The translations under genes were made by a program, and so were the position numbers. A stretch of DNA of 64,000 bases. It comes from Pseudomonas sp. B21_DOA (GTDB lineage Bacteria > Pseudomonadota > Gammaproteobacteria > Pseudomonadales > Pseudomonadaceae). The stretch lies in assembly GCA_030544685.1 (NCBI GenBank), contig CP086683.1:1984001-2048000 (forward strand), in the 5' to 3' direction. The notes beneath the pieces were generated by a model. That model had not been told where the DNA came from, did not search any database, and saw only the letters and a list, made by a program, of their open reading frames with translations. Positions 9,612 through 21,100 of the stretch are shown here, piece by piece. The first letter of the stretch is position 1; each line of letters opens with the position of its first letter.

Positions 9612-10513
9612 TGCCACTCGCCGAGATTCCCCTGTGTATCTGGCGCAAGCGCAGCCGGACCTTTGTTTTTCGTGGCCAGACGATCCATTACTGGGTGGCG
9701 GGACAGGGTGAGCCGCTGTTGTTGATTCACGGTTTTCCCACCGCCAGTTGGGATTGGCACTACCTGTGGCAGCCGTTGGCACAGCGTTACCAGGTGATCG
9801 CCTGCGACATGCTTGGCTTCGGCGATTCGGCAAAACCGCGCGGTCACACCTACAGCCTGCTGGAACAGGCCGATCTGCAACAGGCGCTGCTCGCCCATCT
9901 ACAGATTGAACAAGCGGTGCACCTTCTTGCCCACGATTATGGCGACAGCGTCGCTCAGGAATTGCTCGCGCGGCACTACGAAAAACACCTCGACGTTGCC
10001 AGTTGTGTGTTTCTCAATGGTGGTCTGTTTCCGGAAACCCATCGTCCGCTGCTGATGCAGAAACTGCTGCTCAGCCCGATTGGCTGGCTGCTTGGTCGCG
10101 CATTCAGTCGTGAGGCGTTGGTCAAAGGTTTCCGGCAGATCTTCGGCCCGCAGACCCAGCCGACTGAAAGCGAACTGGATGATTACTGGAGCCTGGTCGA
10201 GAGCAACCACGGCCCGCGCATTCTGCACAAACTGATCACCTACATTACCGAACGCCGGGTGCAGCGCGAGCGCTGGGTGGCGGCCATGCAGCGTGGCGAC
10301 GTTCCTCTACGGGTCATTGACGGCGCAGTCGATCCGATCTCCGGCGTGCACATGGTCGAGCGTTATCGCGAACTGATCCCTGATCCGGACACCGTGCTGT
10401 TGCCGGGCATCGGCCACTACCCGCAGACCGAGGCGCCGGTGCAGGTGCTCAAGCACTATCTGGCGTTTCGTGATCGTCTGGTATTGCCTCCGCGCAAAGT
10501 GGCGTACTCCTGA
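9611..10513 (+). CDS. Alpha/beta hydrolase, homologous to eukaryotic MEST/PEG1
   Basis: A 300-residue hydrolase of the epoxide hydrolase/haloalkane dehalogenase branch. The oxyanion region is LLIHGFPTASWDWHYLW, and the nucleophile elbow is AHDYGDS with aspartate, not serine, in the nucleophile position. The stretch GGLFPETHRPLLMQKLLLSP and the end region GIGHYPQTEAP (catalytic His) closely resemble mammalian MEST from memory. The acid residue may be in GAVDPISG. It is coupled to the aldolase gene. The substrate is unknown; epoxide or halide hydrolysis is only a family possibility. Confidence 0.85.
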   Translation: MPLAEIPLCIWRKRSRTFVFRGQTIHYWVAGQGEPLLLIHGFPTASWDWHYLWQPLAQRYQVIACDMLGFGDSAKPRGHTYSLLEQADLQQALLAHLQIEQAVHLLAHDYGDSVAQELLARHYEKHLDVASCVFLNGGLFPETHRPLLMQKLLLSPIGWLLGRAFSREALVKGFRQIFGPQTQPTESELDDYWSLVESNHGPRILHKLITYITERRVQRERWVAAMQRGDVPLRVIDGAVDPISGVHMVERYRELIPDPDTVLLPGIGHYPQTEAPVQVLKHYLAFRDRLVLPPRKVAYS

Positions 10514-10666
10514 TTCCACCGGGAGCACTCGCTCTCGGCGCTATACAGTCTCGACCATCCCCCTACCTTATCGCGCACCATTCAGCCTCAGCCGTGTTCG
10601 TTGTGAGCCAAAGCGTCGTGCCTGACACTCGGGAGCATTAACCCTTGGCCTGCTGGAGTTGCTGCG

Positions 10667-11578
10667 ATGAATGAACCCGTGCGTTTCGAAGATAAAGTCG
10701 TGATTGTCACCGGCGCTGGTGGCGGCCTCGGTCGTGCGCATGCGCTGCTGTTCGCCAGGCAGGGTGCCAAGGTGCTGGTCAACGATCTCGGCGGCTCGAC
10801 GCAGGGTGAGGGCGCCAATGCCTCGGCCGCCGACCGCGTGGTGGCGGAAATTCGCGAGGCTGGCGGTATTGCCGAAGCCAACCATGACTCGGTCACCGAC
10901 GGCGATAAATTGGTGCAGAACGCTCTCGATGCTTTCGGCCGCGTCGACGTCGTGGTCAACAACGCCGGGATCCTGCGCGACAAATCGTTTCACAAGATGG
11001 ACGACGCCGACTGGGATCTGGTCTATCGCGTCCACGTCGAAGGCGCCTATAAGGTTACCCGCGCTGCCTGGCCGCATCTGCGCGAACAAAACTACGGCCG
11101 GGTGATTTTCACTGCATCGACTTCGGGCATTTACGGCAACTTCGGCCAGTCCAACTATGGCATGGCAAAACTCGGGCTGTACGGGCTGACCCGAACGCTG
11201 GCGATCGAGGGCCGCAAGAACAACATTCTGGTCAACGCCATCGCCCCGACCGGCGGCACGCGCATGACCGAGGGCCTGATCCCGCCGCAAGTATTCGAGC
11301 AACTGAAGCCGGAACTCGTCAGCCCGCTGGTGGTGTATCTGGGCAGCGAGCAATGTCAGGAAACGTCCGGCCTGTTCGAGGTCGGCGGCGGCTGGATGGG
11401 CAAGGTGCGCTGGGAGCGCAGTCTCGGTGCCGGCTTCGATCCGCGCGAAGGGTTCTCGCCAGAGGATGTGGCGACGCACTGGCAGCAGATTTGCGATTTC
11501 GAAGGCGCGGCGCACCCCAAGGACAATATCGAAGCGTTGAAGGAAATGATGGCGAATTTGCAGAAGTATTCGATTTAA
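10667..11578 (+). CDS. SDR dehydrogenase like the (3R)-hydroxyacyl-CoA dehydrogenase part of MFE-2
   Basis: A 303-residue NAD-dependent dehydrogenase. The cofactor motif is TGAGGGLGRAHALLFA, followed by VNDLGGSTQGEG, NNAGILRDKSF, SGIYGNFGQSNYGMAK (catalytic Tyr and Lys) and GLFEVGGGWMGKVRWER. These blocks are characteristic of peroxisomal multifunctional enzyme 2 (HSD17B4), where the domain oxidises (3R)-hydroxyacyl-CoA. The hydratase and SCP2 domains of MFE-2 are absent. The cluster with a hydrolase and DUF1302/DUF1329 proteins suggests catabolism of a hydrophobic substrate (inference). Confidence 0.85.
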   Translation: MNEPVRFEDKVVIVTGAGGGLGRAHALLFARQGAKVLVNDLGGSTQGEGANASAADRVVAEIREAGGIAEANHDSVTDGDKLVQNALDAFGRVDVVVNNAGILRDKSFHKMDDADWDLVYRVHVEGAYKVTRAAWPHLREQNYGRVIFTASTSGIYGNFGQSNYGMAKLGLYGLTRTLAIEGRKNNILVNAIAPTGGTRMTEGLIPPQVFEQLKPELVSPLVVYLGSEQCQETSGLFEVGGGWMGKVRWERSLGAGFDPREGFSPEDVATHWQQICDFEGAAHPKDNIEALKEMMANLQKYSI

Positions 11579-12083
11579 GCCTTCCCTCCGGTCACAGGGC
11601 TGCTGGGCCCTGATTCCCGCTCCCATGCGCATCGCACAAGAAATCGCCCATAAAAAGGCCGCTGCAAACGCAGCGGCCAAGGTAAGACGTTGGATCAAGG
11701 AGCTACAAATCAACGTCAGTGAACAGCGGGGCGATAAATCGAAGATCGATTCATCCGAAATCGGTAGCCAATCGCTTGCGCTTTCAGCGTAGCGGGCTTC
11801 GTGTTTTCCAGCGTGTGCCGGGAAAGCGCGCTCAGGATAAGGGCTTGCGCCTGTAGGAAAAATACCGATTCCAGACATGCACTGTTACGGGGCGCGCAAC
11901 AGTAGCGTGGGCATGCATGGCACTGATGATGTGCCATCCAGCCAGTCCATGAACCACTCCAGGCCCCGCCGTACATGGCCATTCATCCTTTCGAGCGACA
12001 ACGCAAATACCTCCTTGGTGCGCTTATCGACCGCTTCACCCGGCAGTAGGGTGGGGCCTTCTGTCACTCACCGGGGAAGACGC
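11579..12083. other. 505-bp region without a recognised gene
   Basis: Between the SDR gene and the DUF1302 gene. Two short minus-strand frames (88 residues ending at 11716 and 60 residues ending at 11885) match no family I know. The only clear structure is the hairpin at 11652-11678, oriented to stop a minus-strand transcript. The right end must hold the DUF1302 promoter and ribosome-binding site (GGGGAAG before 12084). Confidence 0.4.
11652..11678 (-). terminator. Rho-independent terminator on the minus strand
   Basis: GGCCGCTGC, loop AAAC, GCAGCGGCC: a perfect 9-bp stem. Read on the minus strand it is followed by TTTTT; on the plus strand no T-run follows. No minus-strand gene that would need it is recognisable upstream. 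Confidence 0.7.
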
Positions 12084-13876
12084 ATGACAAAAACAACAAT
12101 GCGCGCCATCTTCACACCGCAGGCGCTGGCCGCTGCGGTGGCTCTGGGTTGCTGCGCCCAGGCGCACGCGGTCGCCTTCAACATCGGCGAAATCGAAGGC
12201 ACCTTCGACTCGTCACTTTCGGTCGGCGCGAGCTGGGGCCTGCGCGATGCCGACAATTCGCTGGTCGGCACGGTCAATGGCGGCAGCGGACAATCGTCCA
12301 CCGGTGATGACGGGCGCCTGAATTTCAAGAAGGGCGAAACCTTCTCGAAGATCTTCAAGGGCATCCACGACCTCGAATTGAAGTACGGCGACACCGGCGT
12401 GTTCGTGCGGGGCAAATACTGGTACGACTTCGAACTCAAGGACGAAGACCGCGAGTTCAAACAGATCAGCGACAGCGGCCGCAAGGAGGGCGCCAAGTCT
12501 TCCGGCGCGCAGATCCTCGATGCCTTCGTCTATCACAACTACGCCATCGCCGATCTGCCGGGCACCGTGCGGGCCGGCAAGCAGGTGGTGAGCTGGGGCG
12601 AAAGTACCTTCATCGGCAATTCGATCAACAGCATCAACCCGGTCGACGTCTCGGCATTCCGCCGTCCCGGTGCCGAGATCAAGGAAGGCCTGATTCCGGT
12701 GAACATGCTGTTCGGTTCGCAGAGCCTGACCGACAAACTTTCGGTTGAAGGTTTCTACCAACTGGAGTGGGACCAGACCGTTCTCGACAACTGCGGCACC
12801 TTCTTTGGCGTCGACGTGGCAGCGGACGGCTGCAACAACGGTTACACGGTCGGCAGTCCGGCGGTGGCGCCGCTGGTGCCGCTGACCACCGCGTTCGGCC
12901 AAGGCATTCAGGTCACCCGCGAGGGCGTGGTGATCCCCGTGGCGGTGATCGTGATGCGCGCGATTCCGGGCAGTGGGGCACGGCGCTGCGCTGGCTCGGC
13001 GAAGACACCGAATACGGCCTCTACTTCATGAACTACCACAGCCGTACGCCGACGGTCGGCACCACCACGGCGGGGCTGTCGACGCTGGCGGCGTTGCCAG
13101 GTCTGGTCGGCATTGCCAACGGCCTTGCGCCTGGCAGCGGCGCGGGGCTGGCGCAAAGTGTGATGCTCGGGCGCGGTCAGTATTACCTCGAATACCCGGA
13201 AGACATTCGCCTGTACGGCGCGAGTTTCTCCACCACTCTGCCCACCGGCACCGCGTGGACCGGCGAGATCAGCTATCGGCCGAACGCACCGGTGCAGGTC
13301 AACACCAACGATCTGACCCTGGCATTGGTCAACCCGATTGCCGGCGGTACCGCATCGCCACTTGCGACTTCGCCGGGTGCCGACAACAAAGGCTACCGGC
13401 GCAAGGAAGTCACCCAGATCCAGAGCACCCTCACGCACTTCTTCGATCAGGTGCTGGGCGCCGAACGCTTGACCGTGGTCGGCGAAGCGGCGGTGGTACA
13501 TGTCGGTGGACTGGAGTCACGCAGTGAGCTGCGTTATGGCCGAGATTCGGTGTACGGCCAGTACGGGTTCGGCGGCGACACCGACGGCTTCGTCACCTCG
13601 ACTTCGTGGGGCTATCGCGCCCGGGCGATTCTCGATTACGCCAACGTCATCGGCGGGATCAACCTCAAGCCCAACCTGTCGTGGTCGCACGACGTTGCCG
13701 GTTACGGCCCCAACGGTCTGTTCAACGAAGGTGCGAAAGCCATCAGCTTCGGCGTCGATGCCGACTACCGCAACACCTACACCGCAAGCCTGAGTTACAC
13801 CGACTTTTTCGGTGGCGACTACAACGTCCTCGAAGACCGTGACTTCGTGGCCCTGAGCTTCGGCGTGAACTTCTGA
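12084..13876 (+). CDS. DUF1302 outer-membrane protein, one frameshift
   Basis: About 597 residues. A cleavable signal peptide (AALAVALGCC-type, ending AQAHA near residue 26) precedes a beta-rich protein ending in VALSFGVNF, an outer-membrane barrel signature with terminal Phe. Family motifs such as ELKYGDTGVFVRGKYWYD and GKQVVSWGESTFIGNSIN are clear. The frame breaks in the C-run 12935-12938; one added C restores GVVIPRGGDRDARD. The next gene encodes DUF1329, its usual partner. The pair is thought to handle hydrophobic compounds across the outer membrane, but the substrate here is unknown. Confidence 0.88.
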
Positions 13877-13899
13877 TCTGCCCGAGAAGGATGACTGCA

Positions 13900-15267
13900 A
13901 TGCGCAAAACGATTCTGCAATGTGGCGTGCTGGCCTTGAGTCTGCTGGCCGCCAACGTGATGGCGGCGGTGTCGCCGGATGAAGCGAACAAACTCGGCAC
14001 CAGCCTGACCCCGCTCGGTGCCGAGAAGGCCGGCAATGCTGACGGTTCGATTCCGGCCTGGACCGGCGGTATCCCGAAAAACGCCGGCGCGGTAGACAGC
14101 AAAGGCTTCCTCGCCGACCCGTTTGCCAACGAAAAACCGCTGTTCACCATCACTGCCGCCAACGTCGAGCAGTACAAGAGCAAGCTGTCCGATGGCCAGG
14201 TGGCGATGTTCAAACGCTACCCGGAAACCTACAAAATCCCGGTCTACCCGACCCACCGCACTGTGGGCGCGCCGGCGGAAATCTACGAGTCGGCCAAGCG
14301 CAGCGCGCTCAACGTCAACGCGATCAATGACGGCAACGGCCTGGCCAATTTCACCGGCAATCGCTACTACGCGTTCCCGATTCCGAAGAATGGCGTCGAG
14401 GTGCTGTGGAACCACATCACCCGTTATCACGGCGGCAACCTGCGGCGGATCATCACCCAAGTCACGCCGCAGACCAACGGCAGCTATACGCCGATCCGCT
14501 TCGAAGAAGAGATCGCCGTGCCGCAACTGATGAAGGACATCGACCCGGAAAAAGCCGCCAACGTGCTGACCTTCTTCAAGCAATCGGTGACTGCCCCGGC
14601 GCGGTTGGCCGGTAACGTACTGCTGGTGCACGAAACTCTCGATCAGGTGAAGGAACCGCGTCTGGCGTGGATCTACAACGCCGGTCAACGCCGCGTACGT
14701 CGGGCGCCGCAAGTGGCCTATGACGGCCCGGGTACCGCGGCTGACGGCCTGCGCACTTCCGACAACTTCGACATGTTCTCCGGCGCGCCGGATCGCTACG
14801 ACTGGAAACTGGTCGGCAAGAAGGAAATGTACATTCCCTACAACAGCTACAAACTCGACTCGCCGAAGCTCAAGTACGACGACATCGTCAAGGCCGGGCA
14901 CATCAATCAGGACCTGACCCGTTACGAACTGCACCGCGTCTGGGAAGTGATCGGCACGGTGAAACCGAACGAGCGGCACATCTACGCCAAACGCCACATG
15001 TACATCGACGAGGACAGCTGGCAAGTGGCACTGGCCGATCACTACGACGGTCGCGGGCAACTGTGGCGCGTCGCCGAAGGCCACGCTCAGTATTACTACG
15101 ATCACCAGGCTCAGGCCTACACGCTGGAAGCGCTCTACGACATCATTGCCGGCCGTTACATTGCTCTGGGCATGAAGAACGAAGAGAAGCACAGCTTCGA
15201 ATTCGGCTTCGAAGCAAAGGCTGCCGATTACACGCCATCGGCCCTGCGCGCCGAAGGCGTACGCTGA
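13900..15267 (+). CDS. DUF1329 periplasmic/outer-membrane lipid-binding-fold protein
   Basis: A 455-residue exported protein with an N-terminal signal (ILQCGVLALSLLAANVMA). Family landmarks are SPDEANKLGTSLTPLGAEKA, GSIPAWTGGIP, FPIPKNGVEVLWNHITRYHG and the C-terminal HRVWEVIGTVKPNERHIYAK. I chose ATG 13900 because GAAGG lies 7-9 nt upstream, whereas it abuts ATG 13891. The gene follows DUF1302 by 23 bp and ends at a terminator, so the two form one unit. A LolB-like fold for lipophilic cargo is known for the family; the cargo is not visible. Confidence 0.9.
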   Translation: MRKTILQCGVLALSLLAANVMAAVSPDEANKLGTSLTPLGAEKAGNADGSIPAWTGGIPKNAGAVDSKGFLADPFANEKPLFTITAANVEQYKSKLSDGQVAMFKRYPETYKIPVYPTHRTVGAPAEIYESAKRSALNVNAINDGNGLANFTGNRYYAFPIPKNGVEVLWNHITRYHGGNLRRIITQVTPQTNGSYTPIRFEEEIAVPQLMKDIDPEKAANVLTFFKQSVTAPARLAGNVLLVHETLDQVKEPRLAWIYNAGQRRVRRAPQVAYDGPGTAADGLRTSDNFDMFSGAPDRYDWKLVGKKEMYIPYNSYKLDSPKLKYDDIVKAGHINQDLTRYELHRVWEVIGTVKPNERHIYAKRHMYIDEDSWQVALADHYDGRGQLWRVAEGHAQYYYDHQAQAYTLEALYDIIAGRYIALGMKNEEKHSFEFGFEAKAADYTPSALRAEGVR

Positions 15268-15290
15268 CGATTGGGCGCCACCGCTGGACA

Positions 15291-15317
15291 AAAGGCGACC
15301 ACACGGTCGCCTTTTTT
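15291..15317 (+). terminator. Rho-independent terminator after DUF1329
   Basis: AAAGGCGACC, loop ACAC, GGTCGCC followed by T6. It closes the DUF1302-DUF1329 unit 24 bp after the stop. Confidence 0.92.
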
Positions 15318-15405
15318 ATGGTCATCAATCAGCGTGCTGAATACTCGTCAACAAGGGCGCGGGAGAGGGCTAGGGTGAGCGCACAACGATAAGAAGGCTC
15401 ACCCG

Positions 15406-17958
15406 ATGACCGCCATGACCGCGTGCCTGGATCGACCCGGATTTCTGCCCAGGCTTTCTTCACATCATCAGCCTCGCAATCGCCTGAGCGAACCGTTGCT
15501 GGCATCAAGCGCGCGGGTCAGGCTGTTATGTGCCCCCGCAGGCAGCGGCAAAACCGCACTGCTGACCGAATGCCTTCTGCAGGTGCGCTCAGATTGCGAG
15601 GCCATTTGGCTGCCGCTGGCAGGAGCAGCGTTCAGCCCCGAGGAATTCTGCCTGCGTCTGGCGCGGGCGCTCGGACTGGTCGAAGGTCTCGACATACCGC
15701 AACTGATGACGGAGCTGGCGCATTGGTCAAGGCCGACTTCGCTGTTTATCGACGACTACTGTCGTCAGCCAAATCCGCCTCTGGATGCTCTGCTGGATCG
15801 CTTGCTGGCGGTCAGCAGCCCGATGCTCACATGGTGGCTCAGCACTCGCCGCCGGCCGCAGTGCAACTGGCCGCGGCTGTTGCTCGATGACGAACTCTAC
15901 GAGTCCGAGCCCGCCAGTCTGGCGCTGACTCACGATGAGGTTGTATCGGTGTTGCGCCATTTGCCGCCAGATCAGGCGGACCGTGTCGCCGCTCGTATCC
16001 TTGAGCGTACCGGCGGCTGGTGCGCAGGCGCGCGCATGGCGATTTTGCAAAAGTGCGACTGGTCGCAGAACCCGCAGCCGCAGCAGCGGGTCGACACGTT
16101 GCTCGACTATCTGCAGCACGAACTCTTCAACCACCTGACGCCGGAGCAGGACGAGGCGTGGCGTGTTCTGGCTCACCTGCCACGGTTCAACGCGCCGTTA
16201 TGCGAGCATTTGTTCGGCCCCGGCGAAGGCGCGCAATTGCTGCACGATCTGCAAGTGCTGGGCTGTTTTATCGAGCCATGGCAGGACTCCGCTGACTGGC
16301 TACAGGTCTTCCCCGCTGTCGCGAATCATGCAAGCCTCGCTTTGGCCGTGCGCGCGTTCCTGGCACCGGCGCGCCTGTCAGTGGTTTACCGCGACGCAGG
16401 ATTGGCGAGCAGCGTTCGAGCAAGCGTTATTGGCCGAGGAATACGAAACCGCCGTAAGCCTGTTGCAGCATCTGAGCTTTGAGGACTTGTTCGAAGACCA
16501 GACCGTCGTCCTGCTGTTGCGCTTGCATGAGCAACAGAGTCAGGAGCTGACCTTGATGACTGCGCAGTTGATCGGGCTGGTCACCGGGGCTTTGTTGTTC
16601 GCCGGCCGATTCGAACAGGCCGGGGAATGCCTGGCCCATCTTGCGCGCTTCATGCCGCAGCCGACAGCGCATCTGCAACAGCAGTTGCTGGCGCGTTGGC
16701 AAGCGCAACAGGGCTGGCTCAGTCATCTGCAAGGGCAGATGGAGCCGGCGCGCGCCTGCTTTCAGGAGGCGCTTGCGGCGCTGGCGGATGATGCCTGGCA
16801 GGCCCGTTTGATGTGTCTGTCGGGGCTGACCCAGCAGGCGTTACTGTGCGGTGAGCTGGATCAGGCCCATGCCCTGAACCGCGAAGCGCTGTGCCTGGCG
16901 CGTGCTCACGGCTCATTGCTGTTCGAAGGGTTGCTTGAGCTTGACCACGCGCAATGGCTCGAGCAGCGCGGGCGCCCCTGCGTGCAGAGAATCTGCTGGT
17001 GGACATCGAGCACCTGCTGCGCCAGCGCATCATGGTGCCCACGCCGCTGCTCGGCCGGATTGCCCTGCGCCGCGGACGGCTGGCGCTGTGCATGGGCCTT
17101 GAGGCGCAGGCCGCGGAGCTGTTCAGCCGCGGCCTTGAGGATTGCTCGCGCAGTGCTGACAAACGGGTCTTGTATGGCTACCTGGGGCAGGCGCAACTGG
17201 CCGGTAATCGCGGCGATTATGCCTGCGCTTTCGAACGCCTGCGCGAAGCGGAGAGGGTCATGCAACAGCGGCAGATTCCCGATACGGTTTATCGCGGCGT
17301 CGTGCTGCAGGTCAGTAGCCAGTTCTGGTTGCAGCAGGGCCGGCCGCAACTGGTGCAGGAGGCGCTGGGCCGGCTGTTACGGCATTACTGTGGACCTTCT
17401 GCGCTGCAGGCGCCTCCCGCGACGTTTGAGCTGATTATCCGCATTGAATACCTGCTCGCCTGCGCGCATGCACAATTGAATCGATCCGAAAATTGTCTGC
17501 CAACGATTGAGCGATTATTACGTCACGCCCATGCCAAAGGCATGCTGACGGCGGAAACGGAGTTACTGCTGGCCTGCGCCGAGTTGGCCGAATCGAGCGG
17601 TGACACGGCAGCGGCACAGCAAGCTTTCCAGCGCGCCGGGATGCTGGTGGAGCGCTGCCGGTTACAGCAGGCCCTGCGGGAATGGGAATTGCGCCGAGGC
17701 AATGCCGGCCAAATGTCCGGGGCGCAAGTTCCGCCTTTGCATTCCGAGCCGGGCGACCCTGCGCCGGGGCTGAGTCGGCGTGAACGCGAAGTGCTGATGC
17801 TTATTGCTCAAGGCGCTTCGAATCAGCAAGTTGCCGAGAAGCTCTTTATTTCATTACATACCGTCAAGACTCACGCAAGGCGTATCAATGGCAAGTTGGG
17901 TGTGGAGCGTAGAACCCAGGCTGTGGCGAAAGCCAAGGTAATGGGGCTAATTGTTTAG
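15406..17958 (+). CDS. MalT-like (LAL) LuxR-family transcriptional activator, two frameshifts
   Basis: About 850 residues. An N-terminal ATPase domain has Walker A APAGSGKTALL (about residue 45) and Walker B LFIDDY. A TPR-like helical middle follows, then a C-terminal LuxR helix-turn-helix (GLSRREREVLMLIAQGASNQ, KLFISLHTVKTHARRINGKLGVERR). The reading frame breaks near 16361-16367, where +1 phase needs one inserted base or two lost, and at 16970-16978, where one G or C is missing. Because it lies just downstream of the DUF1302/DUF1329 unit, it probably activates that cluster in response to a ligand bound by the middle domain (inference). Confidence 0.85.
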
Positions 17959-18116
17959 TGGGCCGTACAGATTAATAAAAGTTAGTTTGTTTCCGTTCGT
18001 TGTGCATGTTTTGTAAATTGTTTGATCTTTTGGTCGGTGGAAAAAGAATTTACCTTGCCGGCTATCTGCAGTGGCTGCAATCGCAGCTCTGGATAGTTAT
18101 AAAACAAGGACAAGTT

Positions 18117-21100
18117 GTGAGTAAATTGTTTAAAAGCCTGATGCGCCATTCGCTCGGAGAGCAAGTTACATGGGCTGAAGAGTGGGAAAAGGCAAGTCAG
18201 GCAAAATCCAGACTTTTTGCAATCATCGATGCAATGCCGACCGTGGCAGATACATTGCGGAATTTGCTTGAGAGTGAGTTGGCACGGCTGCGCAAGAATA
18301 TTGATATCGATAAGGTGTACATCAATACAGACCCTGCTTTTCCGGCTGATGAAAATCGACCGTCGGGCACGCTTTGGGAAGTGACTCTTTATTGCCTGGA
18401 TAACAATGTCAGCCCGCTCTACATTGACGGCAGCGATGGAGTTTTCCTTCTCCCGGATACGTTTGGCGAGCAGTTCAAAGTCAAAACCCTCGATACGCTG
18501 ATTGTCGAAGATCTGATTGCGGCAGTGTCTGCCGGACTGCCAACAGCGCTGCGCAGCGACATCGGAAAGTTCTGGGCGGCTTCGGTGCAATCCGCTCGTC
18601 CCGACGCTGAGCCGTCGTCCAACAAGCAGGCATTCATCGAGGCCTACGCGTCGGTCACGAGTGCAGAGCTTTCGCTATCGGTCATGGCCAATAATTTTGA
18701 CGCCAGTCTGGGTGAGAGATTCGCTTATCTTCTCGACGGCATGGGCCGCGGGACATTTGAAGTCAACCTCCGGCCTGTGCCGGATTATCTCCAGTCGTTG
18801 CAACCCTGCTTCGTTCTTGACAATGCCGAGCGTCCGGAAGCGGAAATGCCGCTGGTCAATGAGTCAACCAGCTATCTCCTGCATACGCCGGAAAACGGCT
18901 TTGAGCTATTTGAGAAAAACAGCGAATTGCACGAACATCTGCAAGGCCGACTCTCTGTGCCCGGCGACCAGATCCGATATCTGAAAGCCGGTCAGAGCGC
19001 TCATCGGTTCTGCGCAGAGGCACATCTCAAGGGCCAGCTTGACAGCGTGTCGGCATTGGTCGATGGCCGTGAGCAACTGGATACTACGCTGACCTCTGCG
19101 CTGCAGGAAAACCAGCAAATGCATGTCCTGCGCTATGGCATCAATACCCGCTTCTTCCTGCTTTGGCGAGCGTTGAAACGTACCGAATGGCCAAACTGGC
19201 TGGTGGCCGCCAGCAGTGACGTCCAAGAGCGATATACCGAACTCGAGGACTCCAGGGATCAATACCAGGCTGATTATTCAACTGCGTTCGATGCATGCTT
19301 TTCGTTCAAAGACTATGTTTTGCGTACCTTCGCTGGATGGGCCGGGCGGGTCCTCGGCGAACAGCTGGATCCAGAGGCGATAAGCGTCCATAGCTCTTAC
19401 ACTCTGCGCATTGCCGGTCGCACTATTGAGCAGGAAGATACCCGGACTCTGACAGAGTTTATTGTGTTCGGCCTGCATGACAATGATCACAAAGCCACCC
19501 TCACTATTACCGGCGCGCCCAATGGAAGCCGGTTCACGGCCGAAGCACTTGAGCAGTGGCTGGCGCACCGCAACGTTCGGTTGGAATATGCACAGGACCT
19601 CGCTTCAGCACCTTCTGTCGACTATCAGGAGGCCTATCGTAACTATCTGTTCAGCCAGATGGAGTTTGCGGTTTTTGTTGCTCGGCACTCTGGGCGGCTG
19701 GATTCCACCGATGCGGAAATTATCGAGCGGGTCATGGCCAATGATTCCTCGGTGACTATCCAGGGATTGAAAATCAGATTACATGGACCGGCGTTGAAAG
19801 ATGTCCTGATGATCTCGGCCGGAGGATACGCACCGTCGCTGATGTTCATCAAAACCCCTGCAGGTGATTTCGAACTGCACAAGTTTTCCAATATTTACGC
19901 GGCGAACCGCTGGTTGGAGACGGCGCTGACGTCAAATCGTGAATACGCGGCGTTGTTGATCCACCCAGACTACCTGAACGGTGCGGGTGTTTTGCGCGTC
20001 AATGCTCTCTCACAGCTGGAATATAGCTATACGCTGGATGGTCAACCGGTCGAGCTGCATCTGGACTCTGAAGCCCCGTTGGCAGACTACGTGAATGTCG
20101 CCTACCGCGCTGAAGTGGCGCTGCATAAAGCCATTGCACCGGCAGCTTATCGGGCGATTGGTTTCGAAGGCCGCAAGCGCTACGCCGGTTTGACCACCGA
20201 GCTCAAGGCGCTGTCCACAGTGGATGCGCGGGACAACGGATTCCCGACGTTCGAGCAATTCACCTATGACGCCGTTAAGGCACAAATAGAAGAAATCCTG
20301 CGTTCTCGCGGGACTGACGTTGCGGTCAATCCCGACCATATTTTTGTGCAGACCGAAGATTATCGTAAGAGTGTGACCGACGTCTTGCTCGAGGGGCTTG
20401 CCTTTGAAGCGGTGCATCCGGCTTACGAAACAAAATTCAGCCCAAAATACTATCTGGTGAATGGGCATCCCAATATTGAAAAACTGGATATCCGCGACCT
20501 TTCTTCGCTGTCGAAAACATTCCGCCCCGGTGACCGATATGCCGCAATGCTGAAGGAACAGTATCTGGACAAGGCTCACCCGGATTACGCATTCAAACGT
20601 GCGGTGCACGCTCGAAAAATTCGTTGTGAAATGAACTGCAACGCGTTTTCCGACTTTTTTAACGGCAGATTGTCGTCTGAGACTTTTGCAGCGGTGCAGC
20701 GCGTCATTGATAGTCTGAAGGAAAGTGGCGGGTATCAGTCGATCGTTAATGACAACTTTGAGGGTGATGAGGGACTTTACAAGTTAAACGTTGGTAAGCT
20801 GGGTTTGGCAGCAACCTGGGACCGCACGGTGGGTGGCGTTTATATATTTCGTCTGAAACTGCTATCCGGTTTCCATGATTTGCTCTACACGCCCGACGCG
20901 CCAGATCTTGTCAGCTTCCGGCCGATCGCAGAGTTCATTCCTTCGATTCGTTTCCGATATGGTCCGTTCAGAGAGTATTACAGTGGGCGGATAATGCTGG
21001 TTGACAAGCAGGTGGTTGAAAGTTATTTCGATGACCTGGTTGCCACCCTTGATACCAGACCGGTCCTCCGCACGCAAAATCGCGCAAAGCTTCCTGATCT

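Noticed and set aside
11885..12067. 60-residue minus-strand frame upstream of DUF1302
   Set aside because: It has no ribosome site or family resemblance. It is mentioned only as part of the unexplained region.
10568..15291. Long minus-strand frames (up to 490 residues) opposite the SDR and DUF1329 genes
   Set aside because: They are antisense to genes with clear family motifs, have no recognisable domains and follow from the high third-position GC of the real genes.
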